NCBI RefSeq assembly: GCF_029168945.1 | Contig: NC_083610.1 | Coordinates: forward strand, 69,617,580 to 69,681,579 | DNA length: 64,000 nt | Direction: 5' to 3' | From: Cannabis sativa | Lineage: Eukaryota > Streptophyta > Magnoliopsida > Rosales > Cannabaceae | Shown here: piece by piece, positions 1 through 12,395 of the stretch | Layout: the number at the start of each line of letters is the position of its first letter | Position numbering within the stretch: position 1 is the stretch's first letter | The notes under the pieces: model-generated | The model's database searches: none | What the model was told of the DNA's origin: nothing | The model's input: the letters and a program-made list of their open reading frames with translations, nothing else | Position numbers and translations under genes: made by a program

Positions 1-648
1 CCTCTGATTGAGTTCTCCTACAATGATAGCTATCAAAGTACTATAGGAATGGCTCCTTATGAGCTACTCTATGGTAGAAAGTGTCGATCCCCAATCCATT
101 GGGAGAAAACAGGAGAACGGAAATATCTAGGCCCTGAATTGGTCCAAAAGACAAATGAGGCAATAGATAAGATTAAAGCGCGAATGCTTGCTTCGCAAAG
201 CAGGCAAAAGAGTTATGAAGATCCCAAGCGTCGGGCTATTATGTTTCAGCCGGGAGATCATGTCTTCCAACGTGTGTCACCAATGAAAGGAAACATGCGC
301 TTTGGAAAGAAAGGCAAACTAAGTCCTAGATTTATAGGGTCCTTTAAAATACTTGAGAAGGTTGGACAGGTTGCTTACTGGTTAGCCTTGCCTCCATCAT
401 TGTCAGTTGTACATAATGTATTTCATGTTTCGATGCTGAGGAAGTACGTGTCTGATCCAATGCATATTCTGAGTTTTGAGGCATTGGAATTACAACCGGA
501 CTTGTCTTATGATGAACGGCCAGTGCAAATTCTGGATAGAAAGGAGAAGGTCCTTCGAAGCAAAACCATAGAGTTGGTTAAAATGCTTTGGAGGAATAGT
601 AAAGTGGAGGAAGCCACTTGGGAATTAGAGTGTGATATGAGGACTCAA
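1..648 (+). pseudogene. Chromovirus (Tekay-like) integrase C-terminus and chromodomain, 5' part of split gene
   Basis: This is the tail of a Ty3/gypsy polyprotein, open from base 1 in frame 1. It begins in the integrase region with the motif IEFSYNDSYQSTIG, followed by MAPYELLYGRKCRSP. It continues through the GPF/GSF-type integrase C-terminal module (KLSPRFIGSF, VHNVFHVSMLRKYV) into a chromodomain-like end (VKMLWRNSKVEEATWE). Integrase joins the element cDNA to chromosomal DNA, and the chromodomain is thought to steer chromovirus insertion toward marked chromatin. The frame is interrupted after codon 216 by a copia element at 650-10638. The last codons and the stop lie at 10643-10699. The protein closely resembles the chromovirus at 49405-50866, so both are one lineage. 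The upstream pol lies outside the window. Confidence 0.9.
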
Positions 649-649
649 C

Positions 650-2593
650 TGTTGGTATTATATTTATCCAGGATCTTAGATCTATTGCAAGTATGTTGAT
701 TTAACAACCTAATATTGAACTTCTAAAACGATGAACTAAACACATAAAAGTTAAGAATAACTTACAGTGATTGCAGCGGAATTTATGTCTCCTTCCACTA
801 AGATCTCTAACCCTTGATTCCTGTCTGTAGCAAAGTATAATCAAGATCTGAGCCCGAAAGTTCTTCAGTTGGATGTGATCCTTCACAATCTTCCAAACTA
901 TGATGAGATACTGAATGATGTGAGTGGGCACTTCTCTCTCACTAGGGAATTTCGAAATCTCTCTTTGTTTTCTCTCTTATTTTCGTGTGATACACTTTTC
1001 AGAGCAAAGTTTCTCAAGCAACACATGCATACAAAGAGAAGAGAGGGGCTGCTATAAATAGGAAAAGAGAAGACCACAACTTTCCAAATAAACAGTTTCC
1101 TCTTTTACTGTGTAATAGAATAACTGCCTTATTTAGTGTGATTCACCACTTTCCTATTTAGGCTAGGCTTTGATTAGCAATTAAATGACAAATTAAATTG
1201 AAAAATAATAATTGGGAAAAGGCAATGATGTGGCCGACCATGGTGTGAATGGGCCTCACATTGATTTTGCAGTTTCCTCAATTTTATTTCTATTTCTCCA
1301 AAAATGCCATTTTTCCAATTCTAATCATTTAAATGCCAAAACCAATTATTTAATAACTAAAATAGATTATTAAATAATATTGTCATTTAAAATTAATTAT
1401 TAATTCAGACATGCAAAGTCTCATAATTAATAATTAAACCTAGAAACCCTCTTATTTACGATTTCATCCCTAAACTGTGAGAATTCACAAATTAGACATA
1501 GTCTAACTCTTAGAATTATAATTGATTAATCATAAATCAATTATAGAGTCCTACAAACAGTATAGTCTCAACTAGAATGGGGACCATGGATCTATATTCT
1601 GAGCTTCCAATAAGTTGAACCAATTTACCAAGTAAATCCCTAACTTATTAATTCCTCGTTGAATCCACTCTTAGAACTTGGAATTGCACTCTCAGACTTA
1701 TATAGAGCATATCATATGTTTCACGATATCAATATGCTATCTCATTTAACCATTGTTATAATCTTAATGTGATTTAGAGATCCTCTATATAGATGATTTA
1801 CATCGAGACGGGACTAATTTACCGTTTGCACCCCTCAATGTATTTTGCCCATTTGAACACTTAGTTACCTGTAAATGATGTTTTAGTGATCTAATATATA
1901 GTCACTGAAACAAGAGCTCATCCATTTACTTCTATTTAACTAAGCTCAAAAGGAATCATCACTTTACTTCTATACACCAGTAGAAGCTATAGATTTCCAT
2001 ATTTATGTTTAGCACTCCCTATTCAGCTATGCTATCATGTTCCCAAAATATATGTATTATCCTGACTCAAAACAGGCTTTAACTAATAAATCAAAGAACA
2101 AGAATAGCACTCCTGAGATTGAGCCTAAGCATATCAGGATTTAGATTCTCTTAATCTAAGATCAACTTCTGACATTGACTTGGAAAGATACAACGGTAAG
2201 TTTACAATATCTTTAACCAAGTTCAATATCGGTCCAGTCCAATGCATACTCCATGCATTCGAAACCAGTATACTTTTCCAATGTTCTGGAAAGAACATAA
2301 CACTTACTCCAAGTGTAAGTATACTTCATCGCTGATTATCACATCAGTGTAAATCCAAAACACTGATGAACAGGGACCAAATCTTTTGAATCATATAATC
2401 ACGATCACATTCCACTGTATTGACGATACTGTAATTGTGAATAACTATATGTTCTGGATTTAACTGATTTTGTGCATATATCAAATATATGTATTAAACC
2501 ATAAACATGTAACATACATGTAAACATGCTTCACTTCTAAATTGATAACTAATCAGATTGTAATGAGTTTTATTTAGGGCATAAAACCCAACA
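650..2593 (-). repeat. 3' LTR of copia element 1 (left copy)
   Basis: The LTR begins TGTTGGTATTATATTTATCC and ends GGGCATAAAACCCAACA. It matches 8695-10638 base for base over the same 1944-bp length, with scattered substitutions. The inner edge at 2594 reads, on the minus strand, as a purine-rich tract ending GTGCAAGTGGGAGTC, the expected polypurine primer beside a 3' LTR. The apparent short reading frames at 701-1057 lie inside this LTR and repeat in the other copy. They are not genes. Confidence 0.93.
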
Positions 2594-4377
2594 GACTCCC
2601 ACTTGCACTAACATAAAACAAGTTGTGCATTACAATCAATCTTTTGTCTTGATCCTCTGATCAAGTGTAGTATCTTTGAATCCACCCATATATCTGGAAT
2701 CAGGTTCATGAGACACATGAAACCTTCCCCAACTTATGCTTTACTCGTAAAGGGATACTGAAATCCTTACTGCCCATTTAGTACATCTGAACAACCAGAA
2801 GACATATCTCTCAAATTTTAAAATTTGGAATTGAGATAATGCAGTGTAGAATTTTCTTCAGTAAAATAACTTTCTGGTAATTTTGAATTTACAAAGTTAT
2901 ATCTTCTCTGATGAAGCTTGAATTATTATAGATGGGTTTTAACACTCTTCTATAATGATTCCTCCACCCCCAGAGTAACCACCATCTCACAATGAGTCGG
3001 TTCGCATATCAGGATCACTAATGAATAGTTCCTTAATAACATATACGTCACTTTTGTAAATCTTTCTTGATTGTCTCCTAATGTTCCCCATTTGATTACA
3101 TCTCAGATGGCTCCCACTCAATAGCAGATGTCTGGTTAGAAACTTTTAACCTTTTACTATTGTTTCTGGGAACATCTCGTTGTGACTTATTATCTTAAGC
3201 CGAAACTGTAAGTTTCTTTAAGATTAGTTCAACAACATAGCAGTCTAGTATTTGAAGTGAAAAATACTTGCTAGAGATTTAAGCAATCAAATTAAGATAC
3301 CATAAAATGTTATGAGAAATAGACATCTTGAATCAGTCTTTCGAATAGACTATGCAAGAATTCTTCTATCTTATTCTCATAATTCTGATAAGTTATTTCT
3401 ATCCATGTGAATGGTTAGACTTGTTTTTATCAGAGGTGTTCTTAAGTTCCTATCACAATTATCAACCAAACGAAGATGGGTAAAGAATTTTAATATTCTC
3501 CCACTCAACCAAGGTAATGTGAAACATTATCAAAGAACTTTAATGGTATCAATAACTATTACAACAGTAAATCTAAACTGGAACATATAATCAAGATCAA
3601 GGATTTATTCTGATAATAGCTAATTTATTATATTATTTCCATGTTTAAAATTATGTGTCACAAAGGGTACTGTAGAATAAAGTCCACCCCTAAGTTTATA
3701 GAGATTATGGTCCACCCCTAAAGGTTGTAAATCTCTAAGTGTGATAGAGAGTCTGTGGAGTTGAATATAATCCAGAGTTCATTAGATATAAAAAATCGTT
3801 TGAACTGCATATTATTCTTAACTTTTCTCCACCCCTATCAGATCAAAAGATCTTTTTATTAAACAAATTCTCAAATAATTGTTTTTGAAACCAACAATTA
3901 TTCATAAACACAGAAATAACTTCAAGTGTTTATGTAGTAATAACTCTGTAAAGAGTTTAAATACTTTTTGAATTTGCATCAATAATAAAAACACATACAC
4001 ATTCAAACATAATAAATATAATAATCGGTAATAGATAAAATAAAGAACTGAAGCTCAACTCATAAATTGCAATATAATTGAAAAAGATATTTTATTATAA
4101 ACCCAAAAAAAAATTGTTTGCAATATTTATGAGAACCAAACAGGGAATTAAGATCCCAAACTTGAAATCCAAATTGTTTAAAAAACTAAACAATTAATTC
4201 AAATGAAAGAGCTTCTTCTTTATTGTAGACAATCTCCATCCACCATCCAGCTTTCTAATCCAACTCGTTAAGACAAAGACACCGAGTTTAAGAAGCTTTA
4301 GCTATAAGAAGAATAATAAACAAGGTTAGTAGTCCAGAATTATTAATCCAAAAGGATAATAATTCACTAAAAACACA
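2594..4377 (-). pseudogene. Decayed copia pol remnant of element 1
   Basis: No frame is open for more than short stretches. The segment is collinear, in reverse, with 20600-22490 of copia element 2, where integrase and RNase H motifs are still legible. A shared landmark is the string GGTTACTCTGGGGGTGGA (minus strand, near 2965-2990), matched near 22080 in element 2. Several GGGGTGGA-type words recur on this strand, and in element 2 one of them encodes the integrase motif DRGGE. I infer a heavily mutated pol rather than non-coding spacer. Individual domains cannot be placed with confidence. Confidence 0.55.
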
Positions 4378-5249
4378 TCAGTTTATAAAGAAAATACCTT
4401 GTTTCTTTGCGAGATACTTAGGACATTGGGATTTCCAATGGCCTTTCTCATTGCAGTAGAAACATTTTCCTTTTTGTGTATTGCCAGAAGCTCCAGCATT
4501 TTTATTCCTAGCTGAATTCGCAGCTTGAGCTCGCTTCTTGGCATTTTTCCACTTCTTCTTATGATGGGATTTGGAAGTAGAAGCAACAAGTGCCTCGGGA
4601 TTACTTGTCTTATTACCATTTCCAGAATTCTGAGGTTTATTCCCTCTTTTCTTGGGACCTCCAATCAAATTTTCATATGTCTGAAGGTCATTGACTAAAG
4701 TATGAAAGTCTTGTTCCTTCTTATTCATGACATAATTTGATGTGTAGGGCGAGAAAATGCAGAGTCGCTATTCAAGATGAGACTCACTTGAGTAGTCTGA
4801 TCCATTTCAGCACCATGATTCTGGGCTTCCTGGAAATAACTAGCCATCTGGAGAAGGTGATCACGCACATTCTGATGGGGTTCCATCCGTGCATTGATGA
4901 ATTTCTTAGTCGCGTCGAAACGAGACTGGATAGATGCCATATCGAATAGCTCAGTTAACTACGTCATGATTTCTGCAGCCGTGACAGTGTTTGCAAACCT
5001 TGTTTTCAAGGTGTCAACCATGCTGGAAAGCATGAAGTAACGAGCTTTATTGTTAGCATTATGCCAACGCTCAAACTTCTATTTTACAGCTTTGGTTGCA
5101 TTGTCACTTGGCTGCTCAGGGGACGGCTCAGTCAACACAAACGAGGCACTTTCACCTATGAGAGCAATATGAATGTTCTCTCTCCACTTTGGGAAGTTAG
5201 ACCCATTTAGCTTATTTTCAGTTAAGAGTGACAACATGGGATTTGACAT
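4378..5249 (-). pseudogene. Copia gag pseudogene (UBN2-type capsid and CCHC zinc knuckle)
   Basis: The frame starts at ATG 5249-5247 with MSNPMLSLLTENKLNGSNF, a typical copia gag N-terminus. It runs through the capsid region (FPKWRENIHIAL, then FDATKKFINARMEPHQNVRD) and ends with a basic linker and a CCHC knuckle, CFYCNEKGHWKSQC. About 290 codons are present, near the usual length. Gag packages element RNA into virus-like particles, and the knuckle binds RNA. Three lesions kill it: two in-frame TAG stops at positions where CAG (Gln) is expected, and a one-base frameshift near 4735 between the capsid and the knuckle part. Both nonsense changes fit C-to-T transitions. There is no functional protease or pol downstream. 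Confidence 0.85.
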
Positions 5250-8200
5250 TTCAATTCAGGATACTACAAGATAATACATAGATATCAGTTATGGTTTATC
5301 ACAAAATCTTATTTAGAAATTATCAGCATACAGCAAGTAGGAATGACTAGAGAAAATACAAAAAAAAATTCAATCCTAAATAATTTCTAAGGTTTTCAAC
5401 AAACTGATATCAGTGTCCCGTTTAGGCGAGAGTCAAAGCTATCATTCATTGAATAGAGTTGTCAGCTCATCTAGAATAGCAAACCTTCTAGCAACCTTTT
5501 ATTCGATCGAAAAGAGAATCCGACGTTGTCCCGTTTAGGCGAGAGTCAAGGTCATTCTTATTTCATGAGCTTCTACCATTGTTTCATATGTTTGTAAGTC
5601 TTATACAGTACCCACCATTAGGGTGGTTAATACTAATAAAACACTTACAAACATACTTATCTTTCGAGATTAAACGGCGCTAACTTGCTAATGAACATTC
5701 CTCCATTAGGGAGGATTACTCACTAAAACAATAGCTATGTAAAACCAACAATGGAGATCGAATATCTCAAAATAATAAAGCTCATTATTTAAATTGTATT
5801 TTCTTCTATTATTTATTTCTTTTAAATCTATATATATATTTATTAAATTTTAAATTTAGAATAGAATCTAAATAAAAAATTTAATTTAATATTTGTAAAA
5901 TTAAACTTAGATGGTTAAGAAAATAAAATGAATTATTTCCATCTTAGTGTTAATTTTCCAACAAATATTAAGAAAATTACTTAATTTAAGTTGTATTAAT
6001 TTAAATTAATTTGCAACTCAAATTAAAATTTTCTACAAATATATATATTGTATTTCCAAAAATACACAATTTTTGAAATACATTTAAAATAAATCAAACT
6101 TTACTTAGAAAAAATACCTCAAGCAAAAAAAAAATATTATCTATCTAGATTTTCTTGACTAATTAATCCAATTTCTAATAATATATTTCAGTTCCTTTAT
6201 TTTAAATTAATCATTAAATGAAAAGATCATTGATTTGAGTTGATTCAAAATTAATTAAAATAATTAATTTACAACTTCAATCTATCTTTCAAGATAAATT
6301 CAAAATCATCTTGCATAATTAAATGCTATTTCGAAAAATGATTAATAAAATAAATAAAATATATTATGAAAATTATTCAAATTTAAGTTGTTATGGAAAT
6401 ACCCAACTTAAAATAATTTTCTTATTTAATTAAATATCATGAAAATAATAATATCTAAGTATCATAATGAAAATCAGCTTAGACATTTAATTTTCAATTT
6501 AATTAAATGTATTAAATTCAGGAAATAAATAATTAAGTATAGAGAAGGCTTAATCATTAATTTCCAATTTAATACAAGGAAAAATATCCTTAATTGAATT
6601 GTACCAAAATTAATTATTAACCAATTAATTTCACAATCAATGATATTTTCCTAGATTAGAAATAATAATTAGTATGGAAATAACTATCTAGAAAATATCT
6701 CAATTCTACTAAGTATCTTTTCAAGATCTGGAAAATATCTAATTTAAGTTATTATAGAAGGAATCTATAATTTACAAACTTAAAATTTTCCAAACATCAT
6801 TTAATTAAATATCAAAATTAGGTAGTAACTACCTAATTTAAAGATATTCCCTTTTTAAGTTTAAAACCAACTTAAAATAATATCTTCTAAGAATCTTCAA
6901 TAACTAATTCCTATAATTCCTCAGCTTAATATTATTATCAAAATATATTCAAATTTAAGTTAAAAAAAATTAGTAAATACTAATTCATAACTTAAATAAG
7001 AATATTTAATGAAATAATAAAAATAAGTTTCAGAAAGAATCTAGTTAGTTAAAATTCTTTATTTAATTAAATGCAAGAAAAATACAAATAGTTTATCCAG
7101 AAATGAAATTCATTAAACTATGTTTTTCTTAAATTAATTTCAAAGAAATTAATTATGTTGCTATTCAATTTTTTATTAGGTCAAACTAATATAATTAACC
7201 TAGCACAGTTATCCAAATTAGGCAAATGGGCCTTCACAATTGGGGTTGTTCATGTGAGGGGGAGCTGGGTCCAGTATGTCGCACCCACTTCTAAGGCTCC
7301 CAACTCTCACACAAGGCCCAAAAGAGAGGAATTTAACCTTAAAATGAACAAATGTTATTAATTGAATAGGCTCATTAACTAAATGAGCCTAAATAAAATC
7401 TATCAGGTTATGACATTTTATTTAGCAACAACAACCTATATGTATCTATAATAAAAATTAAACATATAGGCTCACACGAACACACGTATTTGGATGGATC
7501 CTATCATGTTACTAGGTCATACACAGATGAAAGAAGTTTGTAAAAATTACCTGTTACAAATTATCAACTTGATCTATCATCAATTGAACCATGGGTTAAA
7601 ATCAGATCATTTGATCTGTCAACAAGCTAACCCTGGTAATTTAGATCAAGTAATAATAGGTTTTAGAAAAACTTACAAACAATCTAAAACACATACTCCT
7701 GCAACAAGGTTAGATCTGGATAGTTGGATGTAGGATTTATTTAATTTTAAATCTATATTTCGAAAAATAATATTAAAATTAAACCTACCATTTTGAAAAT
7801 TTAGGTATTGGGTAACCTAAATGCATTTCAAAATTAAACTGTCAACTTTCCTTTTAAATTTCATGTTATTTAATAAATTAAATAATAAAATAGAAAATAG
7901 TAAATACATACCCTTTTCTTATTTTACAACTTGATTTAATTGAAAAATAACAAAATTTAAAAGTTAACAAAAATACCTTATTTCCTCTTTTAAAATTATC
8001 ATGATTATTTGGATCTTATTTTAATTAAGGTCAAGTTACCAAAAAAAATTAATATCTGACCTTAAAAAATAAAATAATCAAATTTTAAAGGAAATAAGAA
8101 AAAGGTAAGCAAAACTTGATTTTTCCCATTTTCAAAATCAAATTGCACTAATATCTAAAATTAATTTTAAAAATTAAAATTAATTTATTTCTGATAATTA

Positions 8201-8675
8201 GATTTGAAATTTGAAAAACAAAAATCAACATACAAAACTACACCAAAAATCGGAATTTAATTCCATGAAATAGCATGAAAAATCGAAGAAAACGAAGAAA
8301 ATAGCAAGTGGTACGGACAGCATGCAAAGCATGCTGTCCGCGCGCGTGGGAGAGGAGCCACAGCCCAAAAATCTGGGCGCAAGCACCCCTGCGCATGATT
8401 TCCGCGCGCGTAGGGGAGGTGCTCACCACCTAGGTTTTTCCCGATTTTCAAAAATTCATAACTAATTCAAATTAAATCGAAATCGAGTTCTGTAAAAAAG
8501 TAAATTGCTTAGAATTTTCCAAACTATCCAATAAAAATAATTCCAGATACAGACAATCAATTATTTTTCCCAGAATTCACAAACATCAATCAAACATCAA
8601 TATGACACAACATGAAACCATCCAAATCACAAGCAAATCGTTTTAAGTCCAAATTTCTTGCAAGTAAATCAATTA
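5250..8675 (-). other. Long AT-rich untranslated leader of copia element 1
   Basis: About 3.4 kb lie between the primer-binding site and gag with no credible coding capacity. Near the gag end are two copies of GTCCCGTTTAGGCGAGAGTCA (5415-5435 and 5528-5548), about 113 bp apart. The same pair occurs in element 2. Near the PBS end is a GC-rich island (8295-8425) with a perfect 12-bp-stem hairpin at 8314-8340 followed by CG repeats. The short frames at 7155-7733 and 8238-8451 lie in this leader and are not supported as genes. Confidence 0.7.
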
Positions 8676-8692
8676 CCATGGCTCTGGTGCCA
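8676..8692 (-). promoter_or_regulatory. Primer-binding site of copia element 1
   Basis: On the minus strand this reads TGGCACCAGAGCCATGG, a slightly mutated version of the initiator-methionine tRNA site TGGTATCAGAGCCATGG. It lies 2 bp inside the right LTR. It fixes the direction of the element and marks where minus-strand DNA synthesis would start. Confidence 0.85.
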
Positions 8693-8694
8693 GT

Positions 8695-10638
8695 TGTTGG
8701 TATTATATTTATCCAGGATCTTAGATCTATTGCAAGTATGTTGATTTAACAACCTAATATTGAACTTCTAAAACGATGAACTAAACACATAAAAGTTAAG
8801 AATAACTTACAGTGATTGCAGCGGAATTTATGTCTCCTTCCACTCAGATCTCTAACCCTTGATTCCTGTCTGTAGCAGAGTATAATCAAGATCTGAGCCC
8901 GAAAGTTCTTCAGTTGGATGTGATCCTTCACAGTCTTCCAAACTATGATGAGATACTGAATGATGTGAGTGGGCACTTCTCTCTCACTAGGGAATTTCGA
9001 AATCTCTCTTTGTTTTCTCTCTTATTTTCGTGTGATACACTTTTCAGAGCAAAGTTTCTCAAGCAACACATGCATACAAAGAGAAGAGAGGGGCTGCTAT
9101 AAATAGGAAAAGAGAAGACCACAACTTTCCAAATAAACAATTTCCTCTTTTACTGTGTAATAGAATAACTGCCTTATTTAGTGTGATTCACCACTTTCCT
9201 ATTTAGGCTAGGCTTTGATTAGCAATTAAATGACAAATTAAATTGAAAAATAATAATTGGGAAAAGGCAATGATGTGGCCGACCATGGTGTGAATGGGCC
9301 TCACATTGATTTTGCAGTTTCCTCAATTTTATTTCTATTTCTCCAAAAATGTCATTTTTCCAATTCTAATCATTTAAATGCCAAAACCAATTATTTAATA
9401 ACTAAAATAGATTATTAAATAATATTTTCATTTAAAATTAATTATTAATTCAGACATGCAAAGTCTCATAATTAATAATTAAACCTAGAAACCCTCTTAT
9501 TTACGATTTCATCGCTAAACTGTGAGAATTCACAAATTAGACATAGTATAACTCTTAGAATTATAATTGATTAATCATAAATCAATTATAGAGTCCTACA
9601 AACAGTATAGTCTCAACTAGAATGGGGACGATGGATCTATATTCTGAGCTTCCAATAAGTTGAACCGATTTACCAAGTAAATCCCTAACTTATTAATTCC
9701 TCGTTGAATCCACTCTTAGAACTTGGAATTGCACTCTGAGACTTATATAGAGCATATCATATGTTTCACGATATCAATATGCTATCTCATTTAACCATTG
9801 TTATAATCTTAATGTGATTTAGAGATCCTCTATATAGATGATTTACATCGAGACGGGACTAATTTACCGTTTACACCCCTCAATGTATTTTGCCCATTTG
9901 AACACTTAGTTACCTGTAAATGATGTTTTAGTGATCTAATATATAGTCACTGAAACAAGAGCTCATCCATTTACTTCTATTTAACTAAGCTCAAAAGGAA
10001 TCATCACTTTACTTCTATACACCAGTAGAAGCTATAGATTTCCATATTTATGTTTAGCACTCCCTATTCAGTTATGCTATCATGTTCCCAAAATATATGT
10101 ATTATCCTGACTCAAAACAGGCTTTAACTAATAAATCAAAGAACAAGAATAGCACTCCTGAGATTGAGCCTAAGCATATCAGGATTTAGATTCTCTTAAT
10201 CTAAGATCAACTTCTGACATTGACTTGGAAAGATACAACAGTAAGTTTACAATATCTTTAACCAAGTTCAATATCGGTCCAGTCCAATGCATACTCCATG
10301 CATTCGAAACCAGTATACTTTTCCAATGTTCTGGAAAAAACATAACACTTACTCCAAGTGTAAGTATACTTCATCGCTGATTATCACATCAGTGTAAATC
10401 CAAAACACTGATGAACAGGGACCAAATCTTTTGAATCATATAATCACAATCACATTCCACTGTATTGACGATACTGTAATTGTGAATAACTATATGTTCT
10501 GGATTTAACTGATTTTGTGCATATATCAAATATATGTATTAAACCATAAACATGTAACATACATGTAAACATGCTTCACTTCTAAATTGATAACTAATCA
10601 GATTGTAATGAGTTTTATTTAGGGCATAAAACCCAACA
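8695..10638 (-). repeat. 5' LTR of copia element 1 (right copy)
   Basis: This is the second 1944-bp copy of the LTR at 650-2593, with the same TGTTGG and CCAACA ends. It is followed by the duplicated target TCAAG and then by the rest of the interrupted chromodomain codons. Because the element runs on the minus strand, this copy would hold the promoter used for genomic RNA. Confidence 0.93.
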
Positions 10639-10642
10639 TCAA

Positions 10643-10699
10643 GATCCAGAGCGGTTCAAGTTAGATTTCGGGGATGAAATCCTTTTAACGGGGGGATAA
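10643..10699 (+). pseudogene. Last codons and stop of the interrupted chromovirus polyprotein
   Basis: After the copia insertion, the chromodomain frame resumes with DPERFKLDFGDEILLTGG and a TAA stop at 10697-10699. The second chromovirus in the window ends similarly (YPELFRLDFGDEILLRGE). The purine run ACGGGGGGATAA overlaps the stop and serves as the polypurine tract before the LTR at 10701. Confidence 0.88.
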
Positions 10700-10700
10700 T

Positions 10701-12395
10701 TGTAATGACTGCTTATGAGTAACACTTTGAGTTAATTAATAACTAAGGTTTATTCATGAGATTAAATATTAATTATAATATGCATATTATGGAAATTTAT
10801 TTAAGTTAGTATATATACTTATTTATTATGTTATCTATGTAAATTTCTCGTTTATCTGTGATTGTGCTCGGAAGCGGTGGAAAGTGACGTTGGGCCATTA
10901 GAGAGTCATGCTTTTATATGGTTTAGAATAGTTTGGTTAGCAGGGTATTATAGTTAGACATTGGAGTGCCGAGAAATTGGCGGGATTTTGGAAAAGACCA
11001 AGATACCCCTTTAAAGTCATTAAATCCTTATTTTATGCTAGGGACATATAAGTCTTTTGTTTGAAGGTTTTTGTCCTTTGTGTGCATGGTATATTCAGAT
11101 TAGTATTATTGTTTATTTTAATTAATGTTAGTAAGATAAACAGAAGAAAACCTAGAAACCACTTTTCCTCCATTTCTTCTTCTTCCTCTTTCGAATCACC
11201 CTGCAGCCAGCCAAGGATTCCAATTGTTCTCAACTGAAATCAAGGAATTTTTAGGAGGGTTTGAAGCTGTAATCAATGTATGGAGTTTTGATCTTAGTGT
11301 ATTTAGGTTTTCTCAACTCAAAATAGGTTACTCATGTATGAATTTGAGGAATTTGTGGTTGTTTGCTTTAGAATTGTTTGAATTTGTTTTCTGGTGTTAT
11401 ATAGAGATTATTATTGTTGCTTTAAGCCAAGATAGGTGGTTATTTTAATGTTTGAGTCAAAATGGAGCTTAAGAGCTCAAGATGGAGCTCTAATGGTGAT
11501 TTCATGGTTTAAGTTTTTTCTTATATTTTGATGCTTGAAATGAGTTTGTTGGACATGAATAGGTATCCTGGAAAGTTTTGGAAGGTTTCGGGTCAAATTG
11601 AGTTAAGGGGCTCGACTTTTGGGTTCCCAGCACAGAACCGATCGACCGGTTCAGGGGGACCATTTGTAACCGGTCGACCGGTTGGTAGCCCAAAATCGGG
11701 CTTCTAGTTGGGAACCAGTCTGCCGATTGGGGCTTTTTCCCGAACCTTAGTTTTCCCTATTTTTGCGTAATTTAGGGTGTTTGAATCCTATTTATCAATA
11801 GGGTTATCCTTAGTTTCAATTTTAAATCCTTGATAAGTGTTTTAGCGTGTCTCTCATTGAGTTTTGAACGTTATGGTTTAGGGCCCTGTAAAGCGTCGAG
11901 CTATGTTTCCCCTCAAGCTGACCGGCACACTCGAGCACAGAACGAGATAAGATAACATAATAACGTATATATGAATGTATGCTTGTTTTAACTATTTACA
12001 CTACTAACACTAATGGTTTATGTGATTTTAAGGGTGTTAGTATAGTGTAGGATATCAGTGTGGTTACGGTATTACCAACACGAGTACCAGGGGGTACGTC
12101 GTGCATATGGTACAACACTTAGTGATTTTCGGGGTACAATAATGGCTCTACCAACACGAGTACAGAGTTGGTACTTTAGTGCATTTGGTACAGTGGTCGT
12201 AGTTCCCTTAAGAACGTTCTTAACCATTTGGTGAGCTCTGTTTTTGAGCCCAGGGCTGCTTAAGTATAAACCCGGTCTAGCATTACTTTTATATATGTTA
12301 TGCATATCTTACTGAGTCTGTTGACTCATCAGTTTGCTACCTTGTGTAGGCAAAGGAAAAGCTAAGCTGGAGGAATAGTGAAATGGAGCTCGGAA
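10701..12395 (+). repeat. 3' LTR of the left chromovirus, right end truncated
   Basis: The LTR starts TGTAATGACTGC immediately after the polypurine tract. It shares landmarks with the LTRs at 47245 and 54370: a GACTCA-containing hairpin followed by TGTGTAGGCAAAGG near 12312-12355, and a cluster of CCGGTT palindromes (a perfect one at 11668-11683). The expected CA-ending terminus is missing. Somewhere around 12350-12400 the sequence switches to the antisense gene of a Tat-like element, so a deletion or recombination removed the end. The exact breakpoint is uncertain. Short frames at 11033-11693 are part of this LTR. Confidence 0.75.

Larger units (their letters stand above)
650..10638 (-). mobile_element. 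Ty1/copia-type LTR retrotransposon 1, full-length ends, coding region decayed
   Basis: This is a complete insertion bounded by two LTRs of identical length (1944 bp) with TGTTGG...CCAACA termini. It lies inside the chromovirus chromodomain codons. The flanking 5-mers are TCAAC (645-649) and TCAAG (10639-10643), a target duplication with one mismatch. The primer-binding site next to the right LTR reads on the minus strand, so transcription runs right to left. A gag pseudogene sits at 4378-5249. Between it and the left LTR there is only decayed pol. A very long AT-rich leader (5250-8675) separates the PBS from gag. Aligned by eye, the LTRs differ at about 16 sites, so the insertion is fairly recent although its proteins were already dead. 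It must have moved with proteins supplied in trans. Confidence 0.93.

Noticed and set aside
701..1057. Small frames repeated at 8746-9140
   Set aside because: Both sets lie at the same place in the two LTRs of copia element 1 and have no gene features.
8238..8451. Overlapping 63-64-codon minus frames in the copia leader
   Set aside because: They arise from the GC-rich hairpin island. Two frames overlap there, and neither is conserved in elements 2 or 3.
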